64,000 nt of DNA from Cololabis saira. Lineage: Eukaryota > Chordata > Actinopteri > Beloniformes > Belonidae. Shown here one piece after another: positions 20,501 through 28,400 of this stretch. The DNA lies in the NCBI RefSeq assembly GCF_033807715.1, contig NC_084590.1:7900827-7964826 (forward strand), in the 5' to 3' direction. The position numbers and the translations under genes are program-made. Positions within the stretch are counted from its first letter, which is position 1, and each line of letters opens with the position of its first letter. Under the pieces are notes generated by a model. That model made no database searches, was not told the DNA's origin, and worked only from the letters and a program-made list of their open reading frames with translations.

Positions 20501-22054
20501 ACTGACCTAAAACACCTCAACTGACCTACAACACCTCAACTGACCTACAACACCTCAACTGACCTACAACACCTCAACTGACCTAAAACACCTCTACTGA
20601 CCTACAACACCTCAACTGACATAAAACACCTCAACTGACTAACAACACCTCAACTGACCTAAAACACCTCAACTGACCTAAAACATTCAATTGACCTAAA
20701 ACACCTCAACTGACCTACAACACCTCAACTGACCTAAAACACCTCTACTGACCTACAACACCTCTATTGACCTACAACACCTCAACTGACCTAAAACCTC
20801 AACTGACCTACAACACCTCAACTGACCTACAACACCTCAACTGACCTAAAACACCTCAACTGACCTAAAACATTCAATTGACCTAAAACACCTCAACTGA
20901 CCTACAACACCTCAACTGACCTAAAACACCTCTACTGACCTACAACACCTCTATTGACCTACAACACCTCAACTGACCTAAAACCTCAACTGACCTACAA
21001 CACCTCAACTGACCTACAACACCTCAACTGACCTACAACACCTCAACTGACCTACAACACCTCAACTGACCTAAAACCTCAACTGACCTAAAACACCTCA
21101 ACTGACCTAAAACACCTCATTGACCTTCAAAATCCCACTAACCTAAAACACCCCACTGAATTCGTAATAATGTCAGTAATTTGTTGGTTTCCTTTAAATT
21201 AAAGAGAGAAGAACCTACAATGGTCACTGAAATAACTTGAAACTGTATTATAAAGAATTCAAATTTCCTGAACCTTGATGCTTTTGAGTTTTTGTTCAAC
21301 AGAAATATTTACAAAACAACTAATGAAATTATCCTGGATTTTAATATCATGGTGTCCACCACACTGAACATGGACCAGAGGGACCAACGTGACCTAAAAC
21401 ATTCAATTGACCTAAAACATTCCACTGGTGTAAAACATCCACCTGACCTAAGACTCCATGAGGACCGGAACACCTGTCTGCAGGTGGAGACATTTGTTCT
21501 TGAGGACCAGAACACTTGTTTACAGGTAGGCAGGTGTTCATGAGGACCGGAACACCTGTCTACAGGTGCACAAGTGTTCATGAGAATCAGAACACCGGAC
21601 TGCAGTGGTCCAGAATATTCTGAAACTAAATATGACGTTGTGGAATTGTCATTTTTGTCTATGAAAGATTAGTTTCTTCTTTTTTTCTAAATTTTAGATT
21701 TTAATGAGTCAGTAGATGTTTATTTATGACTGGTTCTGGCAGCCAGAGTTGGTCCCCACTCTGGGGTCGTCGTTTTCTGTCTTCTGTTCTCAATTATGAA
21801 GATGTTAAGGAACAGAAAAAGCTGCTGTCAGCCTTCATGTCTAAGATGTTTCAATGAAACCTTGTGACGTCACCTCCCGATGTTTGGAGTTGACCCACTG
21901 TTCCTCTCTGCAGGTCTTTCTCCGGGATTTGGAGTGGGGCCGTCAGCAGCAGCCGAGCTTCTGGAAGAGGCTCCACTTCCGCAGGGTGGAGAAAGGAGTC
22001 CGGAAGACCTTAAAGATGCTTGAGAAGGACACTGTGCCGCCCAGCAACAAGTAA
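1499..22054 (+). CDS. nlrx1: NLRX1, 3' part of gene (8 coding exons, partial at 5' end)
   Basis: NLRX1 is a mitochondrion-associated NLR protein that dampens antiviral (MAVS) and NF-kB signalling; that role is known from mammals. Exons joined here are 1499-1730, 4695-5862, 10330-10513, 13852-13947, 14935-15021, 16723-16974, 18330-18531 and 21914-22054. All have AG/GT borders and matching phases, giving about 786 residues with no internal stop. Diagnostic stretches include [60 protein letters not shown]-like [31 protein letters not shown] and the C-terminal FLRDLE segment. These match NLRX1 rather than NLRC3 or NLRP proteins. The first ~190 residues (mitochondrial N-terminus and Walker A) must lie upstream of the window. 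The introns are full of transposons and one is largely minisatellite. I am very sure of the family; exact ends rest on splice consensus and phase. Confidence 0.93.
2524..2675 (+). mobile_element. tRNA-derived SINE
   Basis: The tRNA-like head has an A-box region TAGTTCAACGGGTTGAGC, whose D arm pairs GTTC/GAGC, and a B box GGGTTCGATTCC near 2596-2607. The acceptor and T stems are degenerate. The body ends CACTGCACCATCAAATAAAG, a common fish SINE tail. It lies in the nlrx1 intron. Confidence 0.6.
2670..2742. mobile_element. hAT element terminus
   Basis: GAGCCGCATGCGGCTCGCGA is followed by GCCACGGGTTGGTCACCCCTG. The reverse complement starts CAGGGGTGACCAACCCGTGG, a terminal sequence typical of hAT elements. 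The other end was not found. Confidence 0.45.
2812..3399. mobile_element. MITE with TTA target duplication
   Basis: Imperfect terminal inverted repeats GGGTCAATGACG (left) and CATCATTGACCC (right) are flanked by TTA at 2809-2811 and 3400-3402. The 3-bp TTA duplication fits PIF/Harbinger. The interior is AT-rich and non-coding. Confidence 0.5.
3403..4403. mobile_element. PIF/Harbinger-like MITE carrying a 28S rRNA fragment
   Basis: The terminal inverted repeats GGCTACGTTCACACTGCAG and CTGCAGTGTGAACGTAGCC are exact inverted copies, flanked by TTA at 3400-3402 and 4404-4406. Subterminal ATCCGATTTTTT-type motifs occur at both ends. Inside is GC-rich sequence including a 28S-like stretch (separate entry). 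No transposase is seen, so it is non-autonomous. Confidence 0.75.
3736..3822 (+). pseudogene. 28S rRNA 5'-end fragment inside the MITE
   Basis: CGACCTCAGATCAGACGAGA is followed by CAACCCGCTGAATTTAAACA and TATTACTAA. It matches the start of vertebrate 28S rRNA, where the text is the same with AAGCA for AAACA. It then degenerates, with AAGGATTCAAATCAGCGAAG echoing the next 28S bases. The GC-rich run at 3645-3735 may be ITS2-like. It is a short, decayed fragment and not an rRNA gene. Confidence 0.7.
4695..5862 (+). CDS. nlrx1: nlrx1 large exon: end of NACHT and helical region
   Basis: The acceptor TTTCCTAG ends at 4694 and the donor GAG|GTAAAA follows 5862 (intron phase 1). The 1168-nt exon begins [19 protein letters not shown], the sensor-like part of NACHT. 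It continues through [79 protein letters not shown] and [10 protein letters not shown]. This is the region between the nucleotide-binding module and the LRRs. It is the most conserved block of the gene in the window and carries no frameshift. Confidence 0.95.
6005..6860 (-). mobile_element. LINE 3' region, rearranged
   Basis: AAGTTTATTTGTACAGCACA and AAGTGCTTTACATCAATATT are the reverse complement of a common fish LINE 3' end. Two direct copies of ACGTACAAAGACCGGGTCAA blocks follow, then GTTCCACCGGTGAGGAGCAG, from further into the same element. It is internally duplicated and dead. Confidence 0.5.
7120..7300 (+). mobile_element. LINE ORF2 C-terminal relic and tail
   Basis: One frame reads [18 protein letters not shown], the usual end of CR1/L2-type ORF2 (FKSxLKTHLFSLAF). 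It is followed by GGCGCTATATAAATGCGAGT and a TTATT-rich tail. Confidence 0.5.
7301..8195 (-). mobile_element. hAT element relic with ZBED-type transposase pieces
   Basis: Ends are TAGGGATGCCCCGATACC and GGTATTGGGGCATCCCTA. On the minus strand 7588-7782 encodes [20 protein letters not shown], the segment of hAT transposases containing the conserved LALDxxPL phrase. The 7880-7950 region resembles a BED finger (SSVDIF). The flanking 8-mers are similar (GTTATTCA / GTTATTAT). Confidence 0.6.
8196..8284. repeat. (ATT/ATC)n microsatellite
   Basis: ATT and ATC trinucleotide array abutting the right end of the hAT relic. Confidence 0.9.
8708..9330. mobile_element. MITE-like AT-rich element, superfamily unassigned
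   Basis: Dense GATTC/ATCGAT motifs run from TTGAAAAAAATCTATTTTCC to AATCGGAATCTTATCGATTC and CCAGCCCTAG. This fits a non-autonomous DNA element. Clear terminal repeats could not be paired. Confidence 0.35.
9331..9985. other. nlrx1: nlrx1 intron, no feature seen
   Basis: Ordinary intronic sequence. No exon, RNA gene or convincing repeat is recognised. Confidence 0.5.
9988..10290 (-). mobile_element. LINE 3' tail, second copy
   Basis: Shares AAGTTTTATTTGTATAGCAC, AAGTGCTTTACATCAACATT, AAAGCAGCAAGACACAATTA and ACGTACAAAGAC with the copy at 6005. It ends 40 bp before an nlrx1 exon. Confidence 0.55.
10330..10513 (+). CDS. nlrx1: nlrx1 exon: junction of helical region and LRRs
   Basis: The acceptor ATGCCAG ends at 10329; bases CG complete a GCG codon begun by the previous exon (phase 1). 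The donor AAG|GTAAGC follows 10513 and leaves two bases. It encodes [24 protein letters not shown], then [24 protein letters not shown]. The aligned part of mammalian NLRX1 has the same LPPxELxDxL, YEFQN and RMTPxKC landmarks. A LINE tail ends about 40 bp upstream of this exon. Confidence 0.92.
11299..12375. mobile_element. hAT element inserted in the MITE
   Basis: It starts CAGTGGTGTAAAGTAACGAA and ends GTACTTTTTCCACCTCTG. A perfect 8-bp target duplication GTCTTCGT lies at 11291-11298 and 12376-12383. Both ends are rich in TACTTTTACTTAAGTA. No transposase is visible; the middle is occupied by hairpin MITE copies. Confidence 0.8.
11504..11852. mobile_element. Hairpin MITE copies inside the hAT element
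   Basis: GGCTGATTTATGGTTCCGCG at the left and GCGGAACCATAAATCAGCCT at the right. Internal copies of the same ends lie near 11600 and 11756. GC-rich GACGCAGAGCC / CTACGGCGTA blocks form a near-palindrome. Confidence 0.65.
12512..12895 (-). other. Unrecognised coding-like block on minus strand
   Basis: On the minus strand one frame gives [21 protein letters not shown] second frame further along gives [20 protein letters not shown], then [13 protein letters not shown]. Stops and frame changes occur, and I do not recognise the protein. It may be a degraded retrocopy or transposon piece, or chance. Confidence 0.2.
13040..13690 (+). mobile_element. LINE 3' UTR copy
   Basis: AT-rich sequence is matched, inverted, by 53955-54600. 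Shared phrases (in the other strand) include ATTGTTCTCTATTATATCGT, CTATTATTACATACC and AATCCTACTCC. It ends CATGCATGTTCAAAATAAAT and an ATT array. I infer the 3' UTR of one LINE family. Confidence 0.5.
13633..13688. repeat. (ATT)n microsatellite
   Basis: About 18 ATT units at the end of the LINE tail. Confidence 0.9.
13852..13947 (+). CDS. nlrx1: nlrx1 exon: first LRR-type repeat
   Basis: The acceptor is TGTGTGTGCAG ending at 13851 and the donor is CAA|GTAAGA after 13947. One base completes AGC from the previous exon and two bases carry over. It encodes [20 protein letters not shown], then [23 protein letters not shown] is an LRR consensus strand. At 96 nt it is close to the usual one-exon-per-LRR size in NLR genes. 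Confidence 0.88.
14255..14336. repeat. (AATG)n microsatellite
   Basis: About 20 uninterrupted AATG units. Confidence 0.95.
14337..14590. repeat. Dispersed repeat, class unassigned
   Basis: AACCTTTATTTTCCCCGTAG is followed by GTGTGCAAAAACACCAG and GCCTAATGGCCACAGGTACA. The composition and layout are typical of a fish interspersed repeat, also suggested at 58350-58690. Confidence 0.35.
14935..15021 (+). CDS. nlrx1: nlrx1 exon: LRR
   Basis: The acceptor is TGTTTTAG ending at 14934 and the donor is ACA|GTAAGA after 15021, keeping the same phase as its neighbours. It encodes [20 protein letters not shown], then [19 protein letters not shown] matches the LQLNSLGPEAC landmark of mammalian NLRX1. 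Confidence 0.9.
15395..16676. mobile_element. hAT element
   Basis: Left end CAGTGGTTCCCAACCTTTTT and right end CCAGGTTGGGAGACACTG. Flanking 8-mers CTCTAGAT and CTCTAGCA agree at six positions. It has no transposase and hosts a piggyBac-type MITE. Confidence 0.7.
16058..16558. mobile_element. piggyBac-type MITE nested in the hAT element
   Basis: Ends are AGGGGACCTATTATG and CATAATAGGTCCCCT, flanked by TTAA at 16054-16057 and 16559-16562. A TTAA target and perfect 15-bp inverted ends fit piggyBac. At 501 bp it is non-autonomous. Confidence 0.75.
16723..16974 (+). CDS. nlrx1: nlrx1 exon: three LRRs
   Basis: The acceptor is TTCCCCTTCAG ending at 16722 and the donor is CCA|GTAAGA after 16974. 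It encodes [20 protein letters not shown], then [46 protein letters not shown] and [17 protein letters not shown]. These are ribonuclease-inhibitor-type LRRs. The exon is strongly GC-rich compared with its introns. A hAT element ends only 46 bp upstream, leaving just the pyrimidine tract and branch region as unique sequence. Confidence 0.93.
17035..18170 (-). mobile_element. LINE relic, ORF2 C-terminus and 3' UTR
   Basis: On the minus strand 17840-18100 encodes [33 protein letters not shown] and [11 protein letters not shown]. After a stop, [15 protein letters not shown] continues. These are conserved C-terminal motifs of fish LINE ORF2. The 3' UTR, lying at the low-coordinate side, includes an AT array and ends in GATTTGATTTGAT-type units. 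Confidence 0.7.
17485..17592. repeat. (AT)n microsatellite
   Basis: TA array inside the LINE 3' UTR. Confidence 0.9.
18330..18531 (+). CDS. nlrx1: nlrx1 exon: last LRR and start of C-terminal helical domain
   Basis: The acceptor is TTTCTGCAG ending at 18329 and the donor is GAG|GTACAC after 18531 (phase 0). It encodes [18 protein letters not shown], then [18 protein letters not shown] and [17 protein letters not shown]. Mammalian NLRX1 has the parallel LYFNEL, VSLTEGTAVSEYW and NSWDRAR. The donor lies only a few bases before the 2.6 kb minisatellite in the following intron. Confidence 0.92.
18537..21130 (+). repeat. 19-bp minisatellite filling the last nlrx1 intron
   Basis: The unit is CAACTGACCTACAACACCT, in roughly 136 copies over 2.6 kb. 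Variants include CTAAAAC, TCTACTG, ATTCAACTG/ATTCAATTG and ACATAAAAC. Blocks of variants recur in order, suggesting higher-order expansion. The array starts about 5 bp after the donor of exon 18330-18531. The unit has no AG or GT dinucleotide on the transcribed-sense strand and includes the branch-point-like CTGAC. Confidence 0.97.
21430..21600. repeat. Short imperfect tandem repeats
   Basis: ATGAGGACCGGAACACCTGT recurs with variants (AGGACCAGAACACTTGT, GAGAATCAGAACACC), alternating with CAGGTG...GTGTTC blocks. Confidence 0.6.
21914..22054 (+). CDS. nlrx1: nlrx1 terminal coding exon
   Basis: The acceptor is CCTCTCTGCAG ending at 21913 and the stop is TAA at 22052-22054. It encodes [39 protein letters not shown] and TVPPSNK. 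This is the last helix of the C-terminal bundle, comparable to LLLRDLE in mammals. The acceptor survives despite the long minisatellite filling most of the preceding intron. Confidence 0.92.
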   Translation, partial: VFLRDLEWGRQQQPSFWKRLHFRRVEKGVRKTLKMLEKDTVPPSNK

Positions 22055-23150
22055 CCTCAAACACCGGCAGAATTAAAAAGGAAATGCATTATCAGCACCA
22101 TGGCCTGAACGAGACTGTGGCCTCACCGGTGCAAGATCTCCAAGCAGCTGCATGGAGCTCATGGTGGTCAACATCGTGTTCTTCATGACTCAGCTGCTAG
22201 AAAACAGCTGGAGGACTTCCTGGTGTGCAGCACTGTCTCATCAGATTCATGTGTCATATGACATAGTATTAATACTCCTGAAAGCTTGAACTGACCCCGC
22301 TAACGCCTCCACAACAGCAGATAGAAGCATCACACAATGGTCTCCCCATCCCAGAACCAAGATTTCCTTCTCAGCAGAACAGAGAGAAAGTGCCACGCCT
22401 TGAAAGAGGTTTTTACCATTTCATCAAAAGTACAAGCTCGTTTTGAATTTCTTGGCGGCTACTCGTCTCTAGAACGTTGGTTCAGGGCGATGATTACTTC
22501 TGCGTAGCATCTCCTCTTCTAGCAACTGTGCATGGACATCTGAAACTGGGCAGACCAGCCGGTGCAGCTGATGGAGAGGGAGGTTGTCCCAGTCTGGTCT
22601 GATGTGGGACCAGAGCTGCTTCCTGTCTTTGTACTCCAGATGTGACAGCTGCTTAAAGGTCTGGACTGCAGGCAGACCGGTTCAGAACCTTGACCTGCTG
22701 TTGATGGATGCGGTATGTGGTCCCACGTTGTCCAGTGTTGTCCAAATTAAAATGAATCTGACCAAGAGAACTGGATGTACAGGGACCTGGATGATGTCTG
22801 GATCCAGTTCTAGTACAGTTGTCGCCATGACACCAGTACTGAAGACATTTTACATAAACTAGAGTGAAGCACACGTTTCTGCAGAATTAGGGGCGCGTTT
22901 TATTGAGTGAAAGCTGCGCTACGTGTCTTTTCATACCGTCTGCGGTTTGAAACAAGCGTGTTCCAGAGAAGGTGGTGGTTCTTCTGGACCACGTTCATGT
23001 CTTCTTCTCTTTCATGAAATGGTAAAATATCTCCGCTTCAGCATCAGACCACGCTGGACCACCTTCAGTGTGTTTCAGGCCGGGGTTCTGAAGTCCGGGA
23101 TGGATCTGCGTTCGATGCTCTTTTGTGAATAAAATCTAGATTTAGGGGGT
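22055..23150 (+). other. nlrx1: Probable nlrx1 3' UTR
   Basis: Non-coding sequence follows the nlrx1 stop. An AATAAA polyadenylation hexamer lies at 23128-23133 and another at 23520-23525. The 3' end is inferred. No other gene signal or clear repeat is seen up to about 23.7 kb. Confidence 0.4.
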
Positions 23151-23779
23151 CGTGAATCTCAGCGTTCTGGTTTTTTTTTATGTTGTCCACCACGTCCCAA
23201 CCTTTCAGAGCGGAGCGGAGCTCGTAGTTAAAGTGTGATGTAAGTTCGTGTCCAATTGTTCCTGGTTTTCTTCGTCAGCTGAATGAACGTTGTCATCCTG
23301 ACGTGTCTTTCCAACATTCAGCTGACGGCGCTTTCAAAGGCCGTAAATCTGTTTCTTAACCCGTTTTTAATGAAAATGTTCTCTGCATGAATGTACTGTC
23401 ACCGCAGAGCCTTAACACTTTAGGAGAGGGTTTTGTTGGTGACCTGGTTGTGAGAAGAGGCGCGAGCCCACAGAGATCATGTGTCCTACGTTTACTAATG
23501 TTTGCTGGCTAAACCATGAAATAAAGACGTGACTGATGAAACATTGAGGAGTGTCTGTCCTGCTGTCCACAGGTGTGAACAAGTCAGCATTCGTCTCCTG
23601 GACTCTCCCGACCGTTGAAACCAGACTAAGTGAGTCTGGACTCCGGTCCTGGTTGTGATGCACCGACCGTTGACAAACCCATGCCGTACCGTGCCATGTA
23701 TCAACACCGACAACGTCGGCTCGCAGGGTTACTTTATTCATGTAGCACTCTCTGTACAATCATAGAATAATATAGACTT

Positions 23780-24178
23780 CAGGTGATAAAAACCTGTTTA
23801 TCATATGCCTAACATGTAGATTAAAACTGAACCCAGATTCAAGAATGACGCTCAGGTTCTTTACTTCGTCACATGTCTTTAAAGACATGCAAGTTCTTAG
23901 CCTTGGGACTGATAACTAAAACTTTAGTTTTGTCTTGTTTGAGTTTTCTGCCATCTCTGATTTAATATTTAGATACAGTCTCAAATGTTATCAATTGGTG
24001 TGAACATTAATGCCATGTCTCCTAATGACATCTCCAAGTGGAAGCATATATAAATTAAAAAGAATCGGGCCTAGAATCGGGCCTTGGGGAACACCGCATT
24101 TGATTTCACAGATCCCTGAGGAGCATGTACTGTGGGGTAGGATTTGAACCGGGCCAGTTAATAAAATATGTATATCAG
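23780..24178 (-). mobile_element. LINE reverse-transcriptase relic
   Basis: On the minus strand [11 protein letters not shown] is followed by [18 protein letters not shown]. This is RT domain block 4 of a CR1/L2-like LINE, with a small duplication and loss of the YADD region. Confidence 0.6.
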
Positions 24179-24379
24179 ACTGTCACACAGGACTGTTGGA
24201 GGATAGACACAGCTACACACAGGAAACTGTGTGTAGATTAAAATGCATATACACCATATTGCCAAAAGCATTCGCTCACCCATCCAAATAATCAGAATCA
24301 GGTGTTCCAATCACCTCCACGGCCACAGGTGTATCAAATCAAGCACCTGGGCATGCAGACTGTTTTTACAGCTATTTGT

Positions 24380-24935
24380 TAAAGGATGAAACATTTTATT
24401 AGTGTTAAGAGATAAACCAGCCTCCTATTTTGAAATTGGAAGAAAGACTGAGTTATCTATTTTGGACATGAACCTGTAGAGTTTTGATAGTAATTTTAGG
24501 GTGTTTAGATTAAGTAATTATGTTACCTTAATGGGAAGTTGCAGATCCAGTTGGTTGAGTTTATATTTTCTTTACTTATTATGGACTTGAGTTGTTGGTA
24601 TTCTAAAAATGTGTACAGTGAGTGTATTAAAAGGTACAAAATTTCCGCTTATGATATGTTCTAAATATTTTATTCCCTGGTCTCTCCACTGAGTGAAGTT
24701 TACCGTCTTGTTATTATTTTTAGGAATGTCTGAGTTGTTCCAGATGGATGTGCATGGAGTAAGTGATACTTTGGTTATTTTCAGGAAGTCCCACCAGGCT
24801 GTCAGAGAGGAGCGAATATGAATGCTTTTAAATCATTTATGATGCTTGATGTTTTGACTGATAAATGGTCAATCTGAGATTTCCAAATCATTGCAAAACA
24901 CTTGTTCTGAATCCAGCCATTGACTATCTAGTGAG
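24380..24935 (-). mobile_element. L1-clade LINE ORF2 fragment
   Basis: The minus strand reads TAWWDFLKI, then WNNSDIPKNNNKTVNFTQW and RDQGIKYLEHIISGNFVPFN. This resembles the C-terminal region of L1 ORF2 (W...GI..L..l...G.f..F). It is degraded. Confidence 0.5.
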
Positions 24936-24959
24936 GGATTTTTGCACCATCTTAACATA

Positions 24960-25965
24960 CAGTGGGGCAAAAACGTATTTAGTCAGACACCAGTTGTGCA
25001 AGTTCTCCCACTTCTAAAGATGAGAGAGGCCTGTAATTTTCATCCCAGGTATATCTCAACTATGAGAGACAAATTGGAAAAAAAAAATCCAGAAAATCAC
25101 ATTGTCTGATTTTTAAAGAATGTATTTGCAAATTATAGTGGAAAATAAGTATTTGGTCAATAACAAAAGTTAATCTCAATACTTTTTATATACCCTTTGT
25201 TGGTAATGACAGAGGTCAGAGGTTTTCTGTAAGTCTTCACCAGGTTTTCTACACTGTTGCTGGTATTTTGGTCCGTTCCTCCATGATCTCCTCTAGAGCA
25301 GTGATGTTTTTGGGGCTGTCGCTGGGCAACACAGACTCTCAACTCCCTCCAAAGGTTTTCTATGGGGTTGAGATCTGGAGACTGGCTAGACCACTCCAAG
25401 ACCTTGAAATGTTTCTTATGAAGCTACTCCTTCGTTGCCCGGGCGGTGTGTTTGGATCATTGTCATGCTGAAAGACCCAGCCACGTTTCATCTTCAATGC
25501 CCTTGCTGATGGAAGGAGGTTTTCACTCAAAATCTCACGATAGATGGCCCCATTCATTCTTTCCCTTACACGGATCAGTCGTCCTGGTCCCTTTGCAGAA
25601 AAACATCCCCAGACCATGATGTTTCCACCCCCGTGCTTCACTGTAGGGTTGGTGTTCTCTGGATGCAACTCAGCTTTCTTTCTCCTCCAAACACGACAAG
25701 TTGTGTTTCCACTAAAAAGTTATATTTTGGTTTCATCTCACCATATGACATTCTCCCAATCACAGGGGGAACGTCTGGCCCTGCAGGATCTGAGTCCCTG
25801 GTGGCGTAGTGTGTTACTGATGGTTCCTTTGTTACTTTGGGTATTTATGTGGTTCTGGGATCTTTACTCACCGTTCTTGTGATCATTTTCACCCCACGGG
25901 GGGAGATCTTGCGTGGAGCCCCAGATGGAGGGAGATTATCAGTGGTCATGTATATCTTCATTTTC
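24960..25965 (-). mobile_element. Second Tc1-like transposon, truncated
   Basis: The left end is TA|CAGTGGGGCAAAAACG. On the minus strand 25360-25668 encodes [19 protein letters not shown] and [11 protein letters not shown]; 25157-25399 encodes [19 protein letters not shown]. These are Tc1 transposase catalytic-core motifs with frameshifts. The far end is lost where the LINE tail begins. Confidence 0.85.
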
Positions 25966-25977
25966 TTTTTTTTCTTA

Positions 25978-26172
25978 CTGATGATTCTAAATTGCCCATA
26001 GGTGTGAGTATTCATGGTTGTCTGTTTACGGTATATATGTGGCCCTGTGATGGAATGGCGACCTGTCCAGGTGTATTCCTGCCTCTCGCCTGTTATGAGC
26101 TGGGATAGACTCCAGCAGACCCCCGAGACCTGCTAAAGATAAAACAGGTATAGAAAATGAATGGATGGATGG
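25978..26172 (+). mobile_element. LINE 3' tail (L2/Maui-like)
   Basis: GATTCTAAATTGCCCATAGG is followed by TGGCGACCTGTCCAGGTG, AGACTCCAGCAGACCCC and a GGATGGATGGA end. A second copy is at 35375-35546. Confidence 0.7.
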
Positions 26173-26547
26173 AAATTATTTTGCCTTGCATTACTGCTTT
26201 TCTCCAAGGTCTCCAACTTTCTGCAGAGTCAGTTGCTACACCTCCAGACTTCACGTGACCTTCAGATCAGCTCAGGAACAGCAAGCAGAGAGCTTAATGG
26301 ATGGGTTTACACGGTCGAGCAGTGTGTGACCTCACAAATGTGCTTCTGGAAGAATGGTAATAAATTCCCATAAACACCCTCCTGAACCTTGTGGACAGCC
26401 TTCCCAGAAGAGTTTAAGCTGTTATAGCGTCAAGGGGTGGACTGACATCATACTGAACCCTATGGATTAGGGATGGGATATCACTTAAGTTCATATGCGA
26501 GTCGAGGCAGGTGAGCGAATGCTTTTAGCAATATAGTGTATATTGGA

Positions 26548-26726
26548 ATTTTTTTTTTTTTTTTTTTTTGGGGCTCTAGTGGCCCTTTATTGGAGATGCA
26601 GACTGGAAAGGGGTAGAGAGAGAGAACGGGGAAGACACGCAGCAAAGGTGCGCGGGCTGGATTCGAACCTGCGACCGGCCTCAGTATATGGCCTGCTGCT
26701 TAACCCACTGCGCCACCGAGCGGCCC
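26548..26726 (-). mobile_element. tRNA-derived SINE with perfect target duplication
   Basis: On the minus strand it begins GGGCCGCTCGGTGGCGCAGT, has B box GGTTCGAATCC, a tail CTCCAATAAAGGGCCACTAG, and a poly(A) read as a T tract at 26551-26570. The 12-bp duplication GTGTATATTGGA flanks it at 26536-26547 and 26727-26738. Confidence 0.9.
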
Positions 26727-26789
26727 GTGTATATTGGACTTTAAAGATTTTGCCAATTGAGATATATACTCACTGAAGCGATACGCAGC

Positions 26790-27070
26790 CAAGTACGAAC
26801 TCGAGACCTCGGTCCTCAGTCAGAAAAGGGTGGAGTGCCCTCTCTGGGTTGACAACCAGATCCTGCCCCTTGTGGAGAAGTTCAAGTATCTTGTTCATGA
26901 GTGAGGGAAGAAGGGAGCAGAAGATTGTGACAGGTGGATCGTTGCAGCATCTGCAGTGATGCAGACTCTGCAGCGATCAGTTGTGGTGAAGAAGGAGATG
27001 AGCTCTCAATTCCCCAGTTGATCTGCGTTCCTACCCTCACCAATAAAATAAAAGACTCTAGGAAGTCATC
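26790..27070 (+). mobile_element. RTE/Rex-type LINE fragment
   Basis: AGAAAAGGGTGGAGTGCCCT, then GAGAAGTTCAAGTATCTTGT, CATGAGTGAGGGAAG and GATCTGCGTTCCTACCCTCA. These are conserved nucleotide phrases of a widespread fish LINE 3' coding region, here deleted and frameshifted. Confidence 0.5.
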
Positions 27071-27879
27071 TAGGAATTCCTCCAACAGAAATGTTGTCTG
27101 CTAATAAAGACAGCTCATTTTCTCTCACCACACTAATTCTGGATGTTTTCGGCTGAACCCGTAACCTGGAGCCCCTGGTAGCTGCAGGGTCTCTGTACAC
27201 CTGTACGGTCTGGAAGTGGACACGGCCTTATTTACTGACGGTAATCTAACCCAGGTTTACGGGCTCTGGTTTCATTAAGAGTTGGTGAGTAAGGTACCCT
27301 CTCTGAGCAGCAGGGGACAGCGTTGTTCACAAAATCGACTCAGACATGGAGGAAACACTTTCAGTCCCCAATAAATAAATATTGCCAAATATATTTGTCA
27401 GCATGTTGACAGGTTCAGTAAGTTTATTCCTCTTAAAGCACCCGAAAACGGGGCCATTCCTCTGACGCTTGTTTATGTGATCAACTGCTGGAATCACAGT
27501 GGGCTTGTCCAACACGGCACGATTACTGCGCCCCCATGCTGAGACCGACCAATTAAAATAAAGGGAGTACGAGACGTACGTCAGGGCTGGTGGATGGAGG
27601 GATGCGCAGCAAGGTAGGTTGGTTATTTTTCTTAGTTACCAAGACAAAAAAAATGTGAAGTAGACTCTTTAACAGAAGTAAAATGTATACATATAGACAA
27701 ATATTGCAAATATAGATTTTAGTTTAGTTTATATGGATCCATTCATACGATATAATTTACATCGTAATTCTGAAGGCGTGGCGGCCTTCATTTTATTATT
27801 TTATTTTGGTCATTTAATGTAGCGGAAACCCCGCAGGTAGTACTGAGCCAATGTGGGCTGTAGGCAGCGTCACAGAAAG

Positions 27880-28400
27880 GTAACAGGCTACGTACAACGA
27901 AGAGTCTGTTGTGTCTTGCGCAACCTTCCATTGTCCAATGGGTTCAATGAGGTCCACGTAAATACAGACTCTGGAAGAACCACGGTGCTGGTGCTATTGG
28001 ACCTCAGCGTATATTGCTAAAGACTGGAGAACTAGGTCGGACTTTCTGGGACAGTACTTGACTGGTTTGAGTCTTACTTTAAGAACGGGGACTACTTTCT
28101 GTCAATAGGTAACTTTACACTTTAGACTTTAAAATATTTCTGTTAGTTTATACATTGCTGAATGGTTAAGGACCAAAATACATCAGAGTTGTTGCCATAG
28201 CAACCATCCAGATCTCACTTCTTCTGGTTCAGGTCTGCTCTGTGTTCCCAGAACCAGAACCAAACATGGAGAAGCAGCATTCAGCTTTTATGCTCCACAG
28301 ATATGGAACAAACTTCCAGAAACCTGCAGGAAGCTGAAACCCTCAGTTCCTTTAAATCCAGATTAAAACTCATTTGTTTACAGCTGACTTATTTAAATGA
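27880..28400 (+). mobile_element. CR1/L2-like LINE relic, internally deleted
   Basis: VLVLLDLSA at the start is the RT core before AFDTV. Then come pieces matching DWFKSYL-type motifs and a C-terminal part with CCTCAGTTCCTTTAAATCCA and ACTCATTTGTTTACAG. Most of ORF2 between them is missing. Confidence 0.5.

Larger units (their letters stand above)
24252..26538. mobile_element. Tc1-like element, host of nested insertions
   Basis: The inverted ends (24252-24280 and 26510-26538) agree at 27 of 29 positions and share AAAAGCATTCGCTCACC. TA flanks both. The right part includes CTTGTGGACAGCCTTCCC, coding a Tc1 transposase C-terminus (LVDSLPRRV-like). L1, Tc1 and LINE-tail fragments lie inside. Confidence 0.75.

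Noticed and set aside
18537..21130. CRISPR array or satellite centromere
   Set aside because: There are no unique spacers, only contiguous 19-bp variants, and it lies inside an intron of an expressed-type gene.
25157..25668. Functional transposase gene
   Set aside because: Tc1 transposase motifs are split by frameshifts and the element has lost one end.
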